Source: JBBQUN01 sp038212405 (GTDB lineage Bacteria > Actinomycetota > Acidimicrobiia > Acidimicrobiales > SZUA-35). Taken from it: a DNA stretch of 22,767 nt. The stretch is taken from positions 1-22,767 of the forward strand of contig JBBQUN010000047.1 of the NCBI GenBank assembly GCA_038212405.1. The letters are read 5' to 3'. The notes below the pieces were generated by a model. It was not told the DNA's origin and made no database searches. It was given only the letters and a program-made list of their open reading frames with translations. Position 1 is the stretch's first letter, and the number at the start of each line of letters is the position of its first letter. The position numbers and the translations under genes are program-made. Below, piece after piece: positions 1 through 6,609 of the stretch.

Positions 1-2269
1 TGGCTGCCTCAGCAGCGATGATGGCCCTGCGACCAGCGGCTGCTGAGGCTTCGATCGCCTCGCCGTTCTCGATTGCTTCGAGAACGTGCATCGCAATATC
101 GGCAACGCGCATTTGGTCTTCTTCGACGCCGTGACCCTTCACCCCGTCGTCCATCATCACGTAGCAGAACGGACAGGCCGTGGCGACGCGGCTTGCCCCG
201 GTGGCGATGAGCTCACGCGAGCGCTCGTCATTGACCTTGGTTCCGATGTCTTCTTCCATCCACATGCGAGCGCCGCCGGCGCCGCAGCACATACCCTTCG
301 TGCCGTTGCGACCGGCCTCGACGATTTGTACGCCCTTGAGCGAGCCGATCACGTTGCGAGGGGCAAGGTAGACGTCGTTGTGGCGGCCGAGGTAGCAGCT
401 GTCGTGGTAAACGATCCGCTCTTCGAGGGTGGCTGACTCGACGTCGAGCTTGCCCTGATCGATCAGCCATTCGAGGAACTGACTGTGGTGCACGACCTCG
501 TAGTGGCCGCCCAGCTGTGGATACTCGTTCTGCAGGGTGTTGAAACAGTGCGGGCACTGGGTGATGATCTTTTTCACCGCCATGGTGTCGAGCGTCGCGA
601 TGTTCTGCTTTGCCAGCATCTGGAAGATGTACTCGTTGCCGGAGCGGCGAGCGGGATCGCCGGTGCAGAGTTCGGCCGGGCCGAGAATGGCGTAGTCGAT
701 GCCCGAGCGATCGAGCAGCTTCGACATGGCCTGGGTGACCTTCTGGTTCTTGTCATCGAAGCTGCCGGCGCAGCCGACCCAGTAGAGGTACTCGTGGTCG
801 AGGATTTCGGTGCCATCGACGATGGGGATGTCGAGGTTCTTGGCCCAGTCGGCCCGAGTGCTCTGGCTGATGCCCCACGGGTTGTTCGAGTTCTCCATGG
901 AACGGAACGCCGAGCCGAGCTCGGTCGGGAAGTCGGATTCCATGAGGGTCAGGTAACGGCGCATGTCGAGGATCTTGTCGAGGATCTCGATGTTGACCGG
1001 ACAGATCTCGTCGCACGCCTTGCAGCTGGTGCAGGCCCAGACTTCTTCGGTGGTGACTCGCTCGAAGATCCAGTCAGCCTTGACCTGGATCTCGGCGTCG
1101 ACACCGATGGGCGGCGAGACGGCAGGATCACCGGTGCGGGCCATGACTTCGCCGGTCTTGAGCACGATCTCACGGGGATCGAGCGGCTTGCCGGTGGCGT
1201 TGGCCGGGCAGACTGAGGTGCAGCGACCGCACATGGTGCAGGCGTCGGTGTCGAGTAACTGCTTCCACGTGAAGCTGCCGATGGTGGAAGCGCCGAACGT
1301 CTCGAGGCCCGTACTCTCGAGATCGGGCATTGCCTTCATTGCACCCTTTGGACGCTCACGGTCCTTCAGATACATGTTGAGCGGCGAGGTGAACATGTGG
1401 CGCAACATGGTTCCGGGGATGATCCCGAGGAACACGATGAAGGTGATGACGTGGGCGATCCACCAACCCTGGTGCCATCCCGACAGGTTGCCGAGGGGTT
1501 CGACTGCGAGCGAGAGCGGGTATCCAATGACACTCCACTTCTCGAACTCGGGCTGGTCCTGCAAGGCGATACGGAAGGCCTCGGCACCGAAACCGGTGAC
1601 ACCGATCGACAGCAGCGTGAGGTTGATGACCAGATGTTCAGGACGGGACTTGACCGCAATGCGGTACGGGCGCCAACGGCGAGGGCCATAGCGACGAACC
1701 ATGGCGATCACCATGCCGAGCACGAAACCGGCGCCGGCGAGATCGCCGACCAGGGCGTAGCCCTTGTAGACGTCACCGTTGAGGAACTTCATGCTCTCGG
1801 GAACCTGGTGGTTGATCTCGAGCACCGTGGTGACGGCCAACAGGATCATGAAGTTGAAATAGATGAGACTGTGCATGATGCCGGCGCCCGGCTCACGCAT
1901 GAGGGTCTGCATGTAGACGCCAGCTCGGAAGTCACCGAGGCGCGCTTTGATGTTCTTCGGCGTGGTCGCCCGATTGTCAGGTGCCCCTCGCTCCCAGTTC
2001 TTGACCCGGTAGCTCATCTGCAGCGTCGCCCACACGAGCATCACGGGGATGATCGTGTAGAACGCCAGCTTCAGCGGGCCGGGAACATTCAGGAAGACCT
2101 CACGCTGGATCTCTGAATCGTCGTGGAATTGGAAGACCGCGGCTGCAACGCCCGACAGGGCAGTCACCACGGCAATACCGATCCCGACGCTCAGCCATAG
2201 GTGGCGAGCGCGAGGCGCACCGCTGCTGGGCGTTTTGGTTTGAAGTTCTTCACTCAGAGGTGCATCCAT
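1..2269 (-). CDS. Membrane-bound (Fe-S) oxidoreductase with CCG domains, EtfD-like (partial, 3' end outside window)
   Basis: About 756 residues are visible; the start is the ATG at 2269 (MDAPLSEEL) and the C terminus is cut by the left edge. The N-terminal third has several hydrophobic segments (near residues 23-46, 67-85, 130-150, 175-190 and 270-290), like a NarI-type quinone or heme b domain. Two ferredoxin-type 4Fe-4S motifs follow, CTMCGRCTSVCP near residue 343 and CTSCKACDEICP near 412. Then come two cysteine-rich CCG-type domains: the first has WVGC, a single-Cys CTGDPARR and CPHC; the second has CYLGRHND, MCCGAGG and CPFC. This order matches actinobacterial heterodisulfide-reductase-related proteins. 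M. tuberculosis EtfD (Rv0338c), which passes electrons from ETF to menaquinone in fatty-acid oxidation, has this architecture. The family is clear; the electron donor is inferred. No etfAB lies in the window. It is divergent from the winged-helix gene at 2468. Confidence 0.88.
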   Translation of the reverse strand, partial: MDAPLSEELQTKTPSSGAPRARHLWLSVGIGIAVVTALSGVAAAVFQFHDDSEIQREVFLNVPGPLKLAFYTIIPVMLVWATLQMSYRVKNWERGAPDNRATTPKNIKARLGDFRAGVYMQTLMREPGAGIMHSLIYFNFMILLAVTTVLEINHQVPESMKFLNGDVYKGYALVGDLAGAGFVLGMVIAMVRRYGPRRWRPYRIAVKSRPEHLVINLTLLSIGVTGFGAEAFRIALQDQPEFEKWSVIGYPLSLAVEPLGNLSGWHQGWWIAHVITFIVFLGIIPGTMLRHMFTSPLNMYLKDRERPKGAMKAMPDLESTGLETFGASTIGSFTWKQLLDTDACTMCGRCTSVCPANATGKPLDPREIVLKTGEVMARTGDPAVSPPIGVDAEIQVKADWIFERVTTEEVWACTSCKACDEICPVNIEILDKILDMRRYLTLMESDFPTELGSAFRSMENSNNPWGISQSTRADWAKNLDIPIVDGTEILDHEYLYWVGCAGSFDDKNQKVTQAMSKLLDRSGIDYAILGPAELCTGDPARRSGNEYIFQMLAKQNIATLDTMAVKKIITQCPHCFNTLQNEYPQLGGHYEVVHHSQFLEWLIDQGKLDVESATLEERIVYHDSCYLGRHNDVYLAPRNVIGSLKGVQIVEAGRNGTKGMCCGAGGARMWMEEDIGTKVNDERSRELIATGASRVATACPFCYVMMDDGVKGHGVEEDQMRVADIAMHVLEAIENGEAIEASAAAGRRAIIAAEAA

Positions 2270-2279
2270 AACGCCGTAG

Positions 2280-2285
2280 ACGGTA
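2280..2285 (-). promoter_or_regulatory. Candidate -10 box of the Fe-S oxidoreductase gene
   Basis: Read on the minus strand this is TACCGT, ending 10 bases before the ATG at 2269, so the leader would be only a few bases long. The same hexamer precedes ctaA. I see no convincing -35 and no Shine-Dalgarno between box and start. The 198-base divergent gap 2270-2467 shows nothing else I can name. Confidence 0.35.
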
Positions 2286-2455
2286 GTGGTTCGCGGGCCC
2301 TGGCGAGTAGCTGCGAGCCGCAATTCCCTCGATCGTCGTTTGCGGCAACACGCGATTCGGTCGAGCGATGATGTCTCGAGGCGTCGCGGGCAGGGCCAGA
2401 CGCGTAGGTAGCGACGCCTTCATGTTGATGAAACAACGGCGAAACGTTCGCTTCG

Positions 2456-2461
2456 TAGGTT
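2456..2461 (+). promoter_or_regulatory. Candidate -10 box, leaderless start of the winged-helix gene
   Basis: TAGGTT ends six bases before the ATG at 2468, which would place the transcription start at or next to the A of the start codon. No Shine-Dalgarno is present. No clear -35 is visible at the usual spacing. Confidence 0.4.
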
Positions 2462-2467
2462 CGGCCA

Positions 2468-2950
2468 ATGGATGTGGCAATGGTCAACTGGCCGGACGAA
2501 GAGCAGCGGAGGCTCGACCTTCGTGAACGGGGGCGAGCTCGACTGCTGCTGGTCAAGTCCGAGGCCCCTGCCCCGATCGCGTCTGACGCACTCGAGGATT
2601 GGATTCGGCTTCCTGCCGACGAACACGACATGCGGGCCAGGATCGAAGGGCTGACCCTCCGAGCCGGTTTGACCCAGCGTGCAGCGCTTCGACTCGATGA
2701 GGACGGACTGCTTCATCACGGTGAGGTTTGGGTCGCATTGCCAACCATCGAAGGCCGCCTGGTGACCGCTCTGATGAACAAGGTCGGAACGGTCGTTGGG
2801 CGCGAAGTGCTCGTGAAGGCCGGCTGGCCCGGTGAGGTGCCGAATCGCAATGTGCTCGATGTGCACATCCTCCGTCTACGCCGTCGCCTCGAACCGATCG
2901 GGCTCTCGATCCGGACCGTTCGATCGAGGGGGTACGTCCTGGAGGGATGA
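2468..2950 (+). CDS. OmpR/PhoB-type winged-helix DNA-binding protein with a truncated receiver-like N terminus
   Basis: 160 residues. The C-terminal half (about 75-160) is a Trans_reg_C winged helix: LPTIEGRLVTALM, GREVLVKAGWPG, the recognition-helix pattern NRNVLDVHILRLRRRLEP, and the closing hairpin IRTVRSRGYVLEG. The N-terminal ~70 residues look like only the last part of a receiver domain: a beta4-like RLLLV, then DWIRLP in the beta5 position, then helix 5 DEHDMRARIEGL. The half that would carry the phospho-accepting Asp is absent, and the Lys-Pro of the switch loop reads Leu-Pro. Phosphorylation by a histidine kinase is therefore unlikely, and no kinase gene is next to it. It lies 218 bases upstream of amt on the same strand, so a role in controlling amt-glnK is possible but inferred. 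The DNA-binding call is firm; its targets are unknown. Confidence 0.82.
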   Translation: MDVAMVNWPDEEQRRLDLRERGRARLLLVKSEAPAPIASDALEDWIRLPADEHDMRARIEGLTLRAGLTQRAALRLDEDGLLHHGEVWVALPTIEGRLVTALMNKVGTVVGREVLVKAGWPGEVPNRNVLDVHILRLRRRLEPIGLSIRTVRSRGYVLEG

Positions 2951-3168
2951 ACGCTCGAAGGACTCACTGCATGTCAGAAATGCGAAAGGTTGACGTCGCC
3001 TGCACGTAACCCAAGGCGAATCTTTCGGAAATCCATCATCCGTAACGTCGAAGACAGCACACCAAAAGCAAGCGCAAGCCCGAGAAAAAAGAACCGGCTC
3101 ACAACCGGGGGTCGACCCGCAGCTGCGGAGACACCACATCGGGTCGAACCAATCGAAGTGGAGAATCA
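2951..3168 (+). promoter_or_regulatory. Upstream region of amt-glnK
   Basis: This 218-base non-coding stretch is AT-richer than its surroundings. It holds a TTGACG at 2990-2995 and two GTAAC pentamers at 3006-3010 and 3042-3046, 36 bases apart. GlnR sites use GTnAC and GAAAC half-sites at 11-base steps, which this does not match well. A GGAG at 3160-3163 serves as the ribosome binding site of amt. I cannot place the promoter with confidence. Confidence 0.3.
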
Positions 3169-4557
3169 ATGAGACGAAAAGTTGTAGCCGTAAGCCTGGT
3201 AGCGATGTTGGGGTCGCTGCTGTTGGCCAACCCAGCAGTGGCCCAGGACGCCTACGAGCCGACCATTCAAGACTTCTTGGACAATACGTGGATCGTCATC
3301 GCTGCGGCCTTGGTCCTGTTCATGCAGGCTGGGTTCGCCTTGGTCGAGGCGGGACTCACCCGGGCAAAGAACGTCGCCAACATCATGATGAAGAACCTGA
3401 TGGACATGGCCATCGCCTTCATCGCCTTCTGGGCAGTGGGATACGCGTTTGCCTACGGAAGTGACGCCGGTGGCTTCATCGGTACCGATCTCTTCTTCCT
3501 CCAGGACAGCTCGACGTATGAGGGTGGCCTGACGCTCTCGACGAACTTCATCTTCCAGGTCGCCTTCGCCGGCGCCGCCGCCACCATCGCCTCCGGTGCC
3601 ATGGCAGAGCGGACGAAGTTCTACAGCTACGCCGTGTTCAGCCTCGTGATGTCGGCCTTCATCTATCCGGTGGTCGTCCACTTCTTCTGGGGTGGCGGCA
3701 TCATCGCTGACCTCCAGATCGGCAACGCCAAGTTCGGTGACTTTGCCGGCTCGACGATCGTGCACTCAGCGGGCGGTTGGGCAGCACTCATGGGTGCCAT
3801 CTTCCTCGGCCCACGTATCGGCAAGTACGGTCCCGACGGTTCGGTTCGCCCGATCATCGGTCACTCGATGCCGCTGGTCATCACCGGTGTCTTCATCCTC
3901 TTCATTGGTTGGTTCGGTTTCAACGGTGGCTCAGAACTCGCCGCTGACCTCTATGTTGCTGACATCGCGGTGACGACCGGTCTTGCGGCCTCTGCCGGTG
4001 CCATCGGCGCCGTGCTGGCCATCGCGTTCAAGTCGGGCAAACCCGACGTTGGCATGGCCGGCAATGGTCTGCTCGCCGGTTTGGTGTCCATCACCGCTGG
4101 AACGGGCACGATCACACCGCTTGGCGCTGTCATCACCGGTTTCCTCGGTGGTGTCCTCGTGGTCCTCTCCGTGCTCTTCATCGACAACAAGCTGAAGATC
4201 GACGATCCGGTCGGCGCCATTTCGGTGCACGGCGTCTGCGGTGTCTGGGGCACCCTCGCTGTTGGACTCTTCGCCCACCACGGCGACGCCTTTGTCGACG
4301 CTGCCTTCCCACTCGAAGACGGCACCGAGTACACCTCGTCCGGGCTCTTCTACGGTGGCGGTGTCAATCAGCTCATCGTGCAGCTGCTCGGCATCCTCAT
4401 CGTTGCTGCCTGGGTCCTGGTGACCACGGGTCTTCTCTTCGCCGCCATCAAGGCCACGATTGGCTTGCGAGTCTCGGCGGAAGAAGAGATGGAAGGACTA
4501 GACATCCTCGAACACGGCGCTCCAGGCTACGGTCCTGATGTGTCGGTCCTGGCCTGA
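3169..4557 (+). CDS. amt: Ammonium transporter Amt
   Basis: 462 residues, a normal length for bacterial Amt proteins with a cleavable signal. The protein moves ammonium into the cell as a homotrimer in the cytoplasmic membrane. The N terminus has a signal peptide (RRK, a hydrophobic stretch, then NPAVAQD near residue 26), followed by about eleven membrane helices. Family marks visible are FMQAGFALVEAGLTRAKN, the gate region FAGAAATIASGAMAERTK, and the twin pore histidines in VHSAGGWAALMG (His199) and SVHGVCGVWGTL (His354). The cytoplasmic tail EEMEGLDILEHGAPGY is the part PII proteins contact. It starts at an ATG after GGAG. glnK follows after 15 bases, the classical amtB-glnK pairing, so the two are probably cotranscribed and induced under nitrogen limitation. 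Confidence 0.96.
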   Translation: MRRKVVAVSLVAMLGSLLLANPAVAQDAYEPTIQDFLDNTWIVIAAALVLFMQAGFALVEAGLTRAKNVANIMMKNLMDMAIAFIAFWAVGYAFAYGSDAGGFIGTDLFFLQDSSTYEGGLTLSTNFIFQVAFAGAAATIASGAMAERTKFYSYAVFSLVMSAFIYPVVVHFFWGGGIIADLQIGNAKFGDFAGSTIVHSAGGWAALMGAIFLGPRIGKYGPDGSVRPIIGHSMPLVITGVFILFIGWFGFNGGSELAADLYVADIAVTTGLAASAGAIGAVLAIAFKSGKPDVGMAGNGLLAGLVSITAGTGTITPLGAVITGFLGGVLVVLSVLFIDNKLKIDDPVGAISVHGVCGVWGTLAVGLFAHHGDAFVDAAFPLEDGTEYTSSGLFYGGGVNQLIVQLLGILIVAAWVLVTTGLLFAAIKATIGLRVSAEEEMEGLDILEHGAPGYGPDVSVLA

Positions 4558-4572
4558 GAGAAGAGAGAACCA

Positions 4573-4911
4573 ATGCAACTCATTACCGCAGTCATCAAAC
4601 CGCACATGCTCGACGAGGTGAAGGAAGCCCTGCGGGGCGTCGGCATCTCTGGCATGACAGCAACCGAGGTGAAGGGGTTCGGCCGCCAAGGTGGCCACAC
4701 CGAAACCTACCGGGGTGCTGAATATCAAGTCGATTTCGTGCCAAAGGTCAAGCTCGAGATCGTGGTCGATAGCCAAGACGTTGGGAAGGTGACCGAGGCC
4801 ATCACCGCAGCAGCACAGACGGGCAAGATCGGCGACGGCAAGATCTGGGTCACCCCGGTCGACACGCTGATCCGGATTCGAACAGGTGAACTCAACGCCG
4901 ACGCTGTCTGA
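4573..4911 (+). CDS. glnK: Nitrogen regulatory protein PII (GlnK type)
   Basis: 112 residues, the standard PII length. PII trimers sense ATP/ADP, 2-oxoglutarate and, through covalent modification, nitrogen status; a GlnK next to amt typically blocks the transporter when ammonium is plentiful. The T-loop reads GHTETYRGAEYQVDF, with Tyr46 and the modifiable Tyr51. The B-loop is TGKIGDGKIWV (residues 83-93) and the C-terminal signature is IRIRTGE. In actinobacteria the equivalent Tyr51 is adenylylated by GlnD; no glnD is in the window. It begins 15 bases after the amt stop behind an AGAGAGAA-type weak ribosome site, and is followed by a strong terminator at 5038. Confidence 0.95.
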   Translation: MQLITAVIKPHMLDEVKEALRGVGISGMTATEVKGFGRQGGHTETYRGAEYQVDFVPKVKLEIVVDSQDVGKVTEAITAAAQTGKIGDGKIWVTPVDTLIRIRTGELNADAV

Positions 4912-4923
4912 TAGGCGCTGTTC

Positions 4924-4956
4924 GAACGGTCCGCTCTGAACGGTCCGCTCTGAACG
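4924..4956 (+). repeat. Tandem 14-bp direct repeat downstream of glnK
   Basis: GAACGGTCCGCTCT occurs at 4924-4937 and again at 4938-4951, followed by a partial third copy GAACG at 4952-4956. It is non-coding, starting 12 bases after the glnK stop. It could be simple slippage or part of the 3' untranslated region. Confidence 0.85.
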
Positions 4957-5037
4957 AGGCGACCTGAGGCACACCGTCTGATCGAGCCGCTTGGCTCGGC
5001 CGGGCAACTGACCACATCACGCAATTTGCTGTGAAAA

Positions 5038-5071
5038 AGAGGAGCGGCGATCTTCGGGTTGCCGCTCCTCT
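5038..5071. terminator. Strong hairpin capped by a C(UUCG)G tetraloop, probably bidirectional terminator
   Basis: AGAGGAGCGGC (5038-5048) pairs perfectly with GCCGCTCCTCT (5061-5071). The inner bases extend the stem by four pairs, two of them G-U, up to a C-UUCG-G cap at 5052-5057. The A-run at 5034-5038 gives a U-run on the minus strand, so it is a good intrinsic terminator in that direction. On the plus strand the U tract is weak but the hairpin still closes the amt-glnK unit. Confidence 0.85.
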
Positions 5072-5126
5072 GGCGTTTCCGCGCAACCTCCTCACCACGG
5101 AGTTCACCCGTTCCTGCACTTCTCCT

Positions 5127-5140
5127 AGGTCGTTCGACCT
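5127..5140. promoter_or_regulatory. Inverted repeat AGGTCG-TT-CGACCT
   Basis: Two 6-base arms with a 2-base centre lie upstream of the 8-codon ORF and 17 bases before the next palindrome. The arms share the AGGTC/GACCT core with the flank of that second palindrome (GACCTAGG). It could be an upstream operator for the same regulator; this is inferred. Confidence 0.45.
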
Positions 5141-5152
5141 GCCCCGCCCTTG

Positions 5153-5181
5153 TTGACCTAGGCCATATGGCCTAGCTTGTC
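5153..5181 (+). promoter_or_regulatory. Promoter-like TTGACC overlapped by a perfect 18-bp palindrome
   Basis: TTGACC at 5153-5158 resembles a -35 box. CTAGGCCATATGGCCTAG at 5158-5175 is a perfect palindrome and occupies most of the spacer that would follow. No good -10 lies at 17 bases; TAGCTT at 5173-5178 is too close and TAGCTG at 5184-5189 too far. The layout suggests an operator controlling the downstream mini-ORF. The palindrome is certain; the promoter is tentative. Confidence 0.5.
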
Positions 5182-5215
5182 GGTAGCTGTTTCTGCGTGT
5201 GGAAAGGAGGCGACT

Positions 5216-5242
5216 ATGCGTGAAGGAGTTAGCTGGTTCTAG
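5216..5242 (+). CDS. Possible 8-codon mini-gene (MREGVSWF)
   Basis: ATG at 5216 is preceded at a 5-base spacing by AAAGGAGG (5203-5210), among the best ribosome binding sites in the window. The frame reads Met-Arg-Glu-Gly-Val-Ser-Trp-Phe and stops at TAG 5240-5242. A 13-bp GC hairpin begins 11 bases later, and a perfect palindrome lies 40 bases upstream, so the unit has the parts of a self-contained gene: operator, ribosome site, ORF and terminator. The next gene downstream lies on the opposite strand, so this is not an obvious attenuator for a following gene. I do not recognise the peptide. Alternatives are a small regulatory RNA with a translated segment, a tiny modified peptide exported by the neighbouring MFS protein, or a relic of a longer gene. 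Confidence 0.4.
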   Translation: MREGVSWF

Positions 5243-5253
5243 CCACTGGCATC

Positions 5254-5284
5254 GGGTGGGGAGCCCACTGAGGGCTCCCCACCC
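5254..5284. terminator. GC-rich 13-bp hairpin between the mini-ORF and the MFS gene
   Basis: GGGTGGGGAGCCC (5254-5266) pairs perfectly with GGGCTCCCCACCC (5272-5284) around a 5-base loop ACTGA. There is no U-run on either side, so it is a terminator-like structure without the classical tail. It sits between the plus-strand mini-ORF and the 3' end of the minus-strand MFS gene and could end both transcripts. Confidence 0.65.
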
Positions 5285-5301
5285 CTCACCAGTTGCCTGG
5301 G

Positions 5302-6516
5302 TCAGTGCCCCAAATCCGGCGTCGCCGCCGTTGTTGGGCAATGATCGAGGACGTGTCTGGTGCGAAGCACCGCGATGGCGCCGAGCGAGGCCGTCGTCGT
5401 GACGAGCATCGCGAGCGCCGCCGTTTGTTTGGATCCGACCAACTCGGCTCCGAAGCCGCCGATCGCGGCGCCAAGGCTCGTTGCCAGGAACACCAAGGCC
5501 TGGAGCACGCCGAACGTGCCCGCTCGAATGTGGCTGGGGATGCGACGGCCGACGGCAATGTTCGCCGCAGTGGCAAAGGTGAAGACCAGGCCGACGAGCG
5601 CGTAGCCAACGAACGCCGATGCCTCGGTGCGCGCGGTCCCAAGGAGCAGCGCGGCGGGGACGGAGGCCACGAGCGCCAAGAACAGTCCCTGTTCGAGAAT
5701 ATCGTGATCGTCGCCATCGGTCTCGAGGTTCATGATCGACAACAGCGTGGCAGCCGGTACGACGGCGGCGAGCAGACCAGTCGCAGCCTTTCCCAACCCG
5801 ACGACGTCGCTTCCATAGACCACGGCCTGGCTTTCCACCGTCATTGCGCTGGCCACGGTCAAGAAGGTGGTGGCAACGGCAACGAGTGAAAGCCGGTCGT
5901 TGGCAAGGAAGCTCCAAGCCTGCCTGATGCTCGGCGAGGTCGCTGAACGCTTGCTCGTTGTCCGGGTTCGGATTCGGCTGATCAGGAGCGCTGAGAGCAA
6001 GAAGGTCGCTCCGTTCAGCGCGAGGGCGCCCGACGGGCTGAAGACCGCAGCCAACGCACCACCGACGGCGAAGCCGCCGAGTTGCGCGGCCTGGTTGATC
6101 GCATTCGACACTTGGATGGCGGCTGGGTAGTCCTCATTCGGCACGAGGTCGAGCACCATTGCGGACCGGTTGGCTTCGAAGACGGGGTCAATCGTGGCTG
6201 CCAGTGCGATCAGCACGATGAGGACCGGTAGGGAGAGTTCGAAGAATCCGATCGTCACGAAGATGGCGCCCCGCAGGGTGTCGCAACCCATCAGGAGGCG
6301 CCGCCGATCGACTCGGTCACCTTGTGTTGCGAGCCATTGACCAGGGCCAAGCCAAGGCAACGCCAGCACCATTGCGACCAATCCGACGGCTTTCGCGTCG
6401 CCGGTACGTTCGAACACGAGGAGTGAGAGCGCAAGTCGGGCAGCCCAATCGCCGAGCTGCGAGGCAATCGATGCCGCGACGAGTGTCCGGAAGTCCCGGC
6501 TTTGAGGCACTCTCAT
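5302..6516 (-). CDS. MFS transporter, exporter type
   Basis: 404 residues with about twelve hydrophobic segments. The N terminus, RDFRTLVAASIASQLGDWAARLALSLLVFERTG, followed by the loop GDRVDRRRLLMGCDTLRG (a variant of the MFS motif A between helices 2 and 3), matches the MFS_3 / enterobactin-exporter-like branch seen in many actinobacteria. LVPNEDYPAAIQVSNAINQAAQLGGFAVGGAL around helices 4-5 is also typical. The substrate cannot be read from the sequence. The ATG at 6516 follows a TAGGGT box by 9 bases, so it may have its own short-leader promoter although the secreted protein gene lies upstream on the same strand. Its 3' end faces the mini-ORF region. Confidence 0.85.
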   Translation of the reverse strand: MRVPQSRDFRTLVAASIASQLGDWAARLALSLLVFERTGDAKAVGLVAMVLALPWLGPGQWLATQGDRVDRRRLLMGCDTLRGAIFVTIGFFELSLPVLIVLIALAATIDPVFEANRSAMVLDLVPNEDYPAAIQVSNAINQAAQLGGFAVGGALAAVFSPSGALALNGATFLLSALLISRIRTRTTSKRSATSPSIRQAWSFLANDRLSLVAVATTFLTVASAMTVESQAVVYGSDVVGLGKAATGLLAAVVPAATLLSIMNLETDGDDHDILEQGLFLALVASVPAALLLGTARTEASAFVGYALVGLVFTFATAANIAVGRRIPSHIRAGTFGVLQALVFLATSLGAAIGGFGAELVGSKQTAALAMLVTTTASLGAIAVLRTRHVLDHCPTTAATPDLGH

Positions 6517-6525
6517 GAACCGAGG

Positions 6526-6531
6526 ACCCTA
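6526..6531 (-). promoter_or_regulatory. Candidate -10 box of the MFS gene
   Basis: TAGGGT on the minus strand, ending 9 bases before the ATG at 6516. No Shine-Dalgarno follows it, which fits a leaderless or very short leader transcript. Confidence 0.35.
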
Positions 6532-6609
6532 GCCCTCAGGGGCGCCATCGTTGTCTCAGCAGCACGACGATTGCGGTCGGAACAGACGGCCATCGAATGG
6601 CCGGAGAGG

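Noticed and set aside
485..2116. Long open frames on the plus strand opposite the Fe-S oxidoreductase
   Set aside because: They are antisense to a gene with unmistakable ferredoxin and CCG motifs, have low-complexity Val/Asp/Ala-rich translations and no ribosome sites; they result from high GC.
3006..3046. GlnR boxes upstream of amt
   Set aside because: Two GTAAC pentamers exist, but the spacing is 36 rather than 22 bases and the GAAAC half-sites are missing.
5199..5402. A 67-codon plus-strand frame overlapping the mini-ORF region
   Set aside because: It starts at the ribosome site of the octapeptide ORF, runs through the GC hairpin and into the antisense of the MFS gene; no ribosome site or family features.
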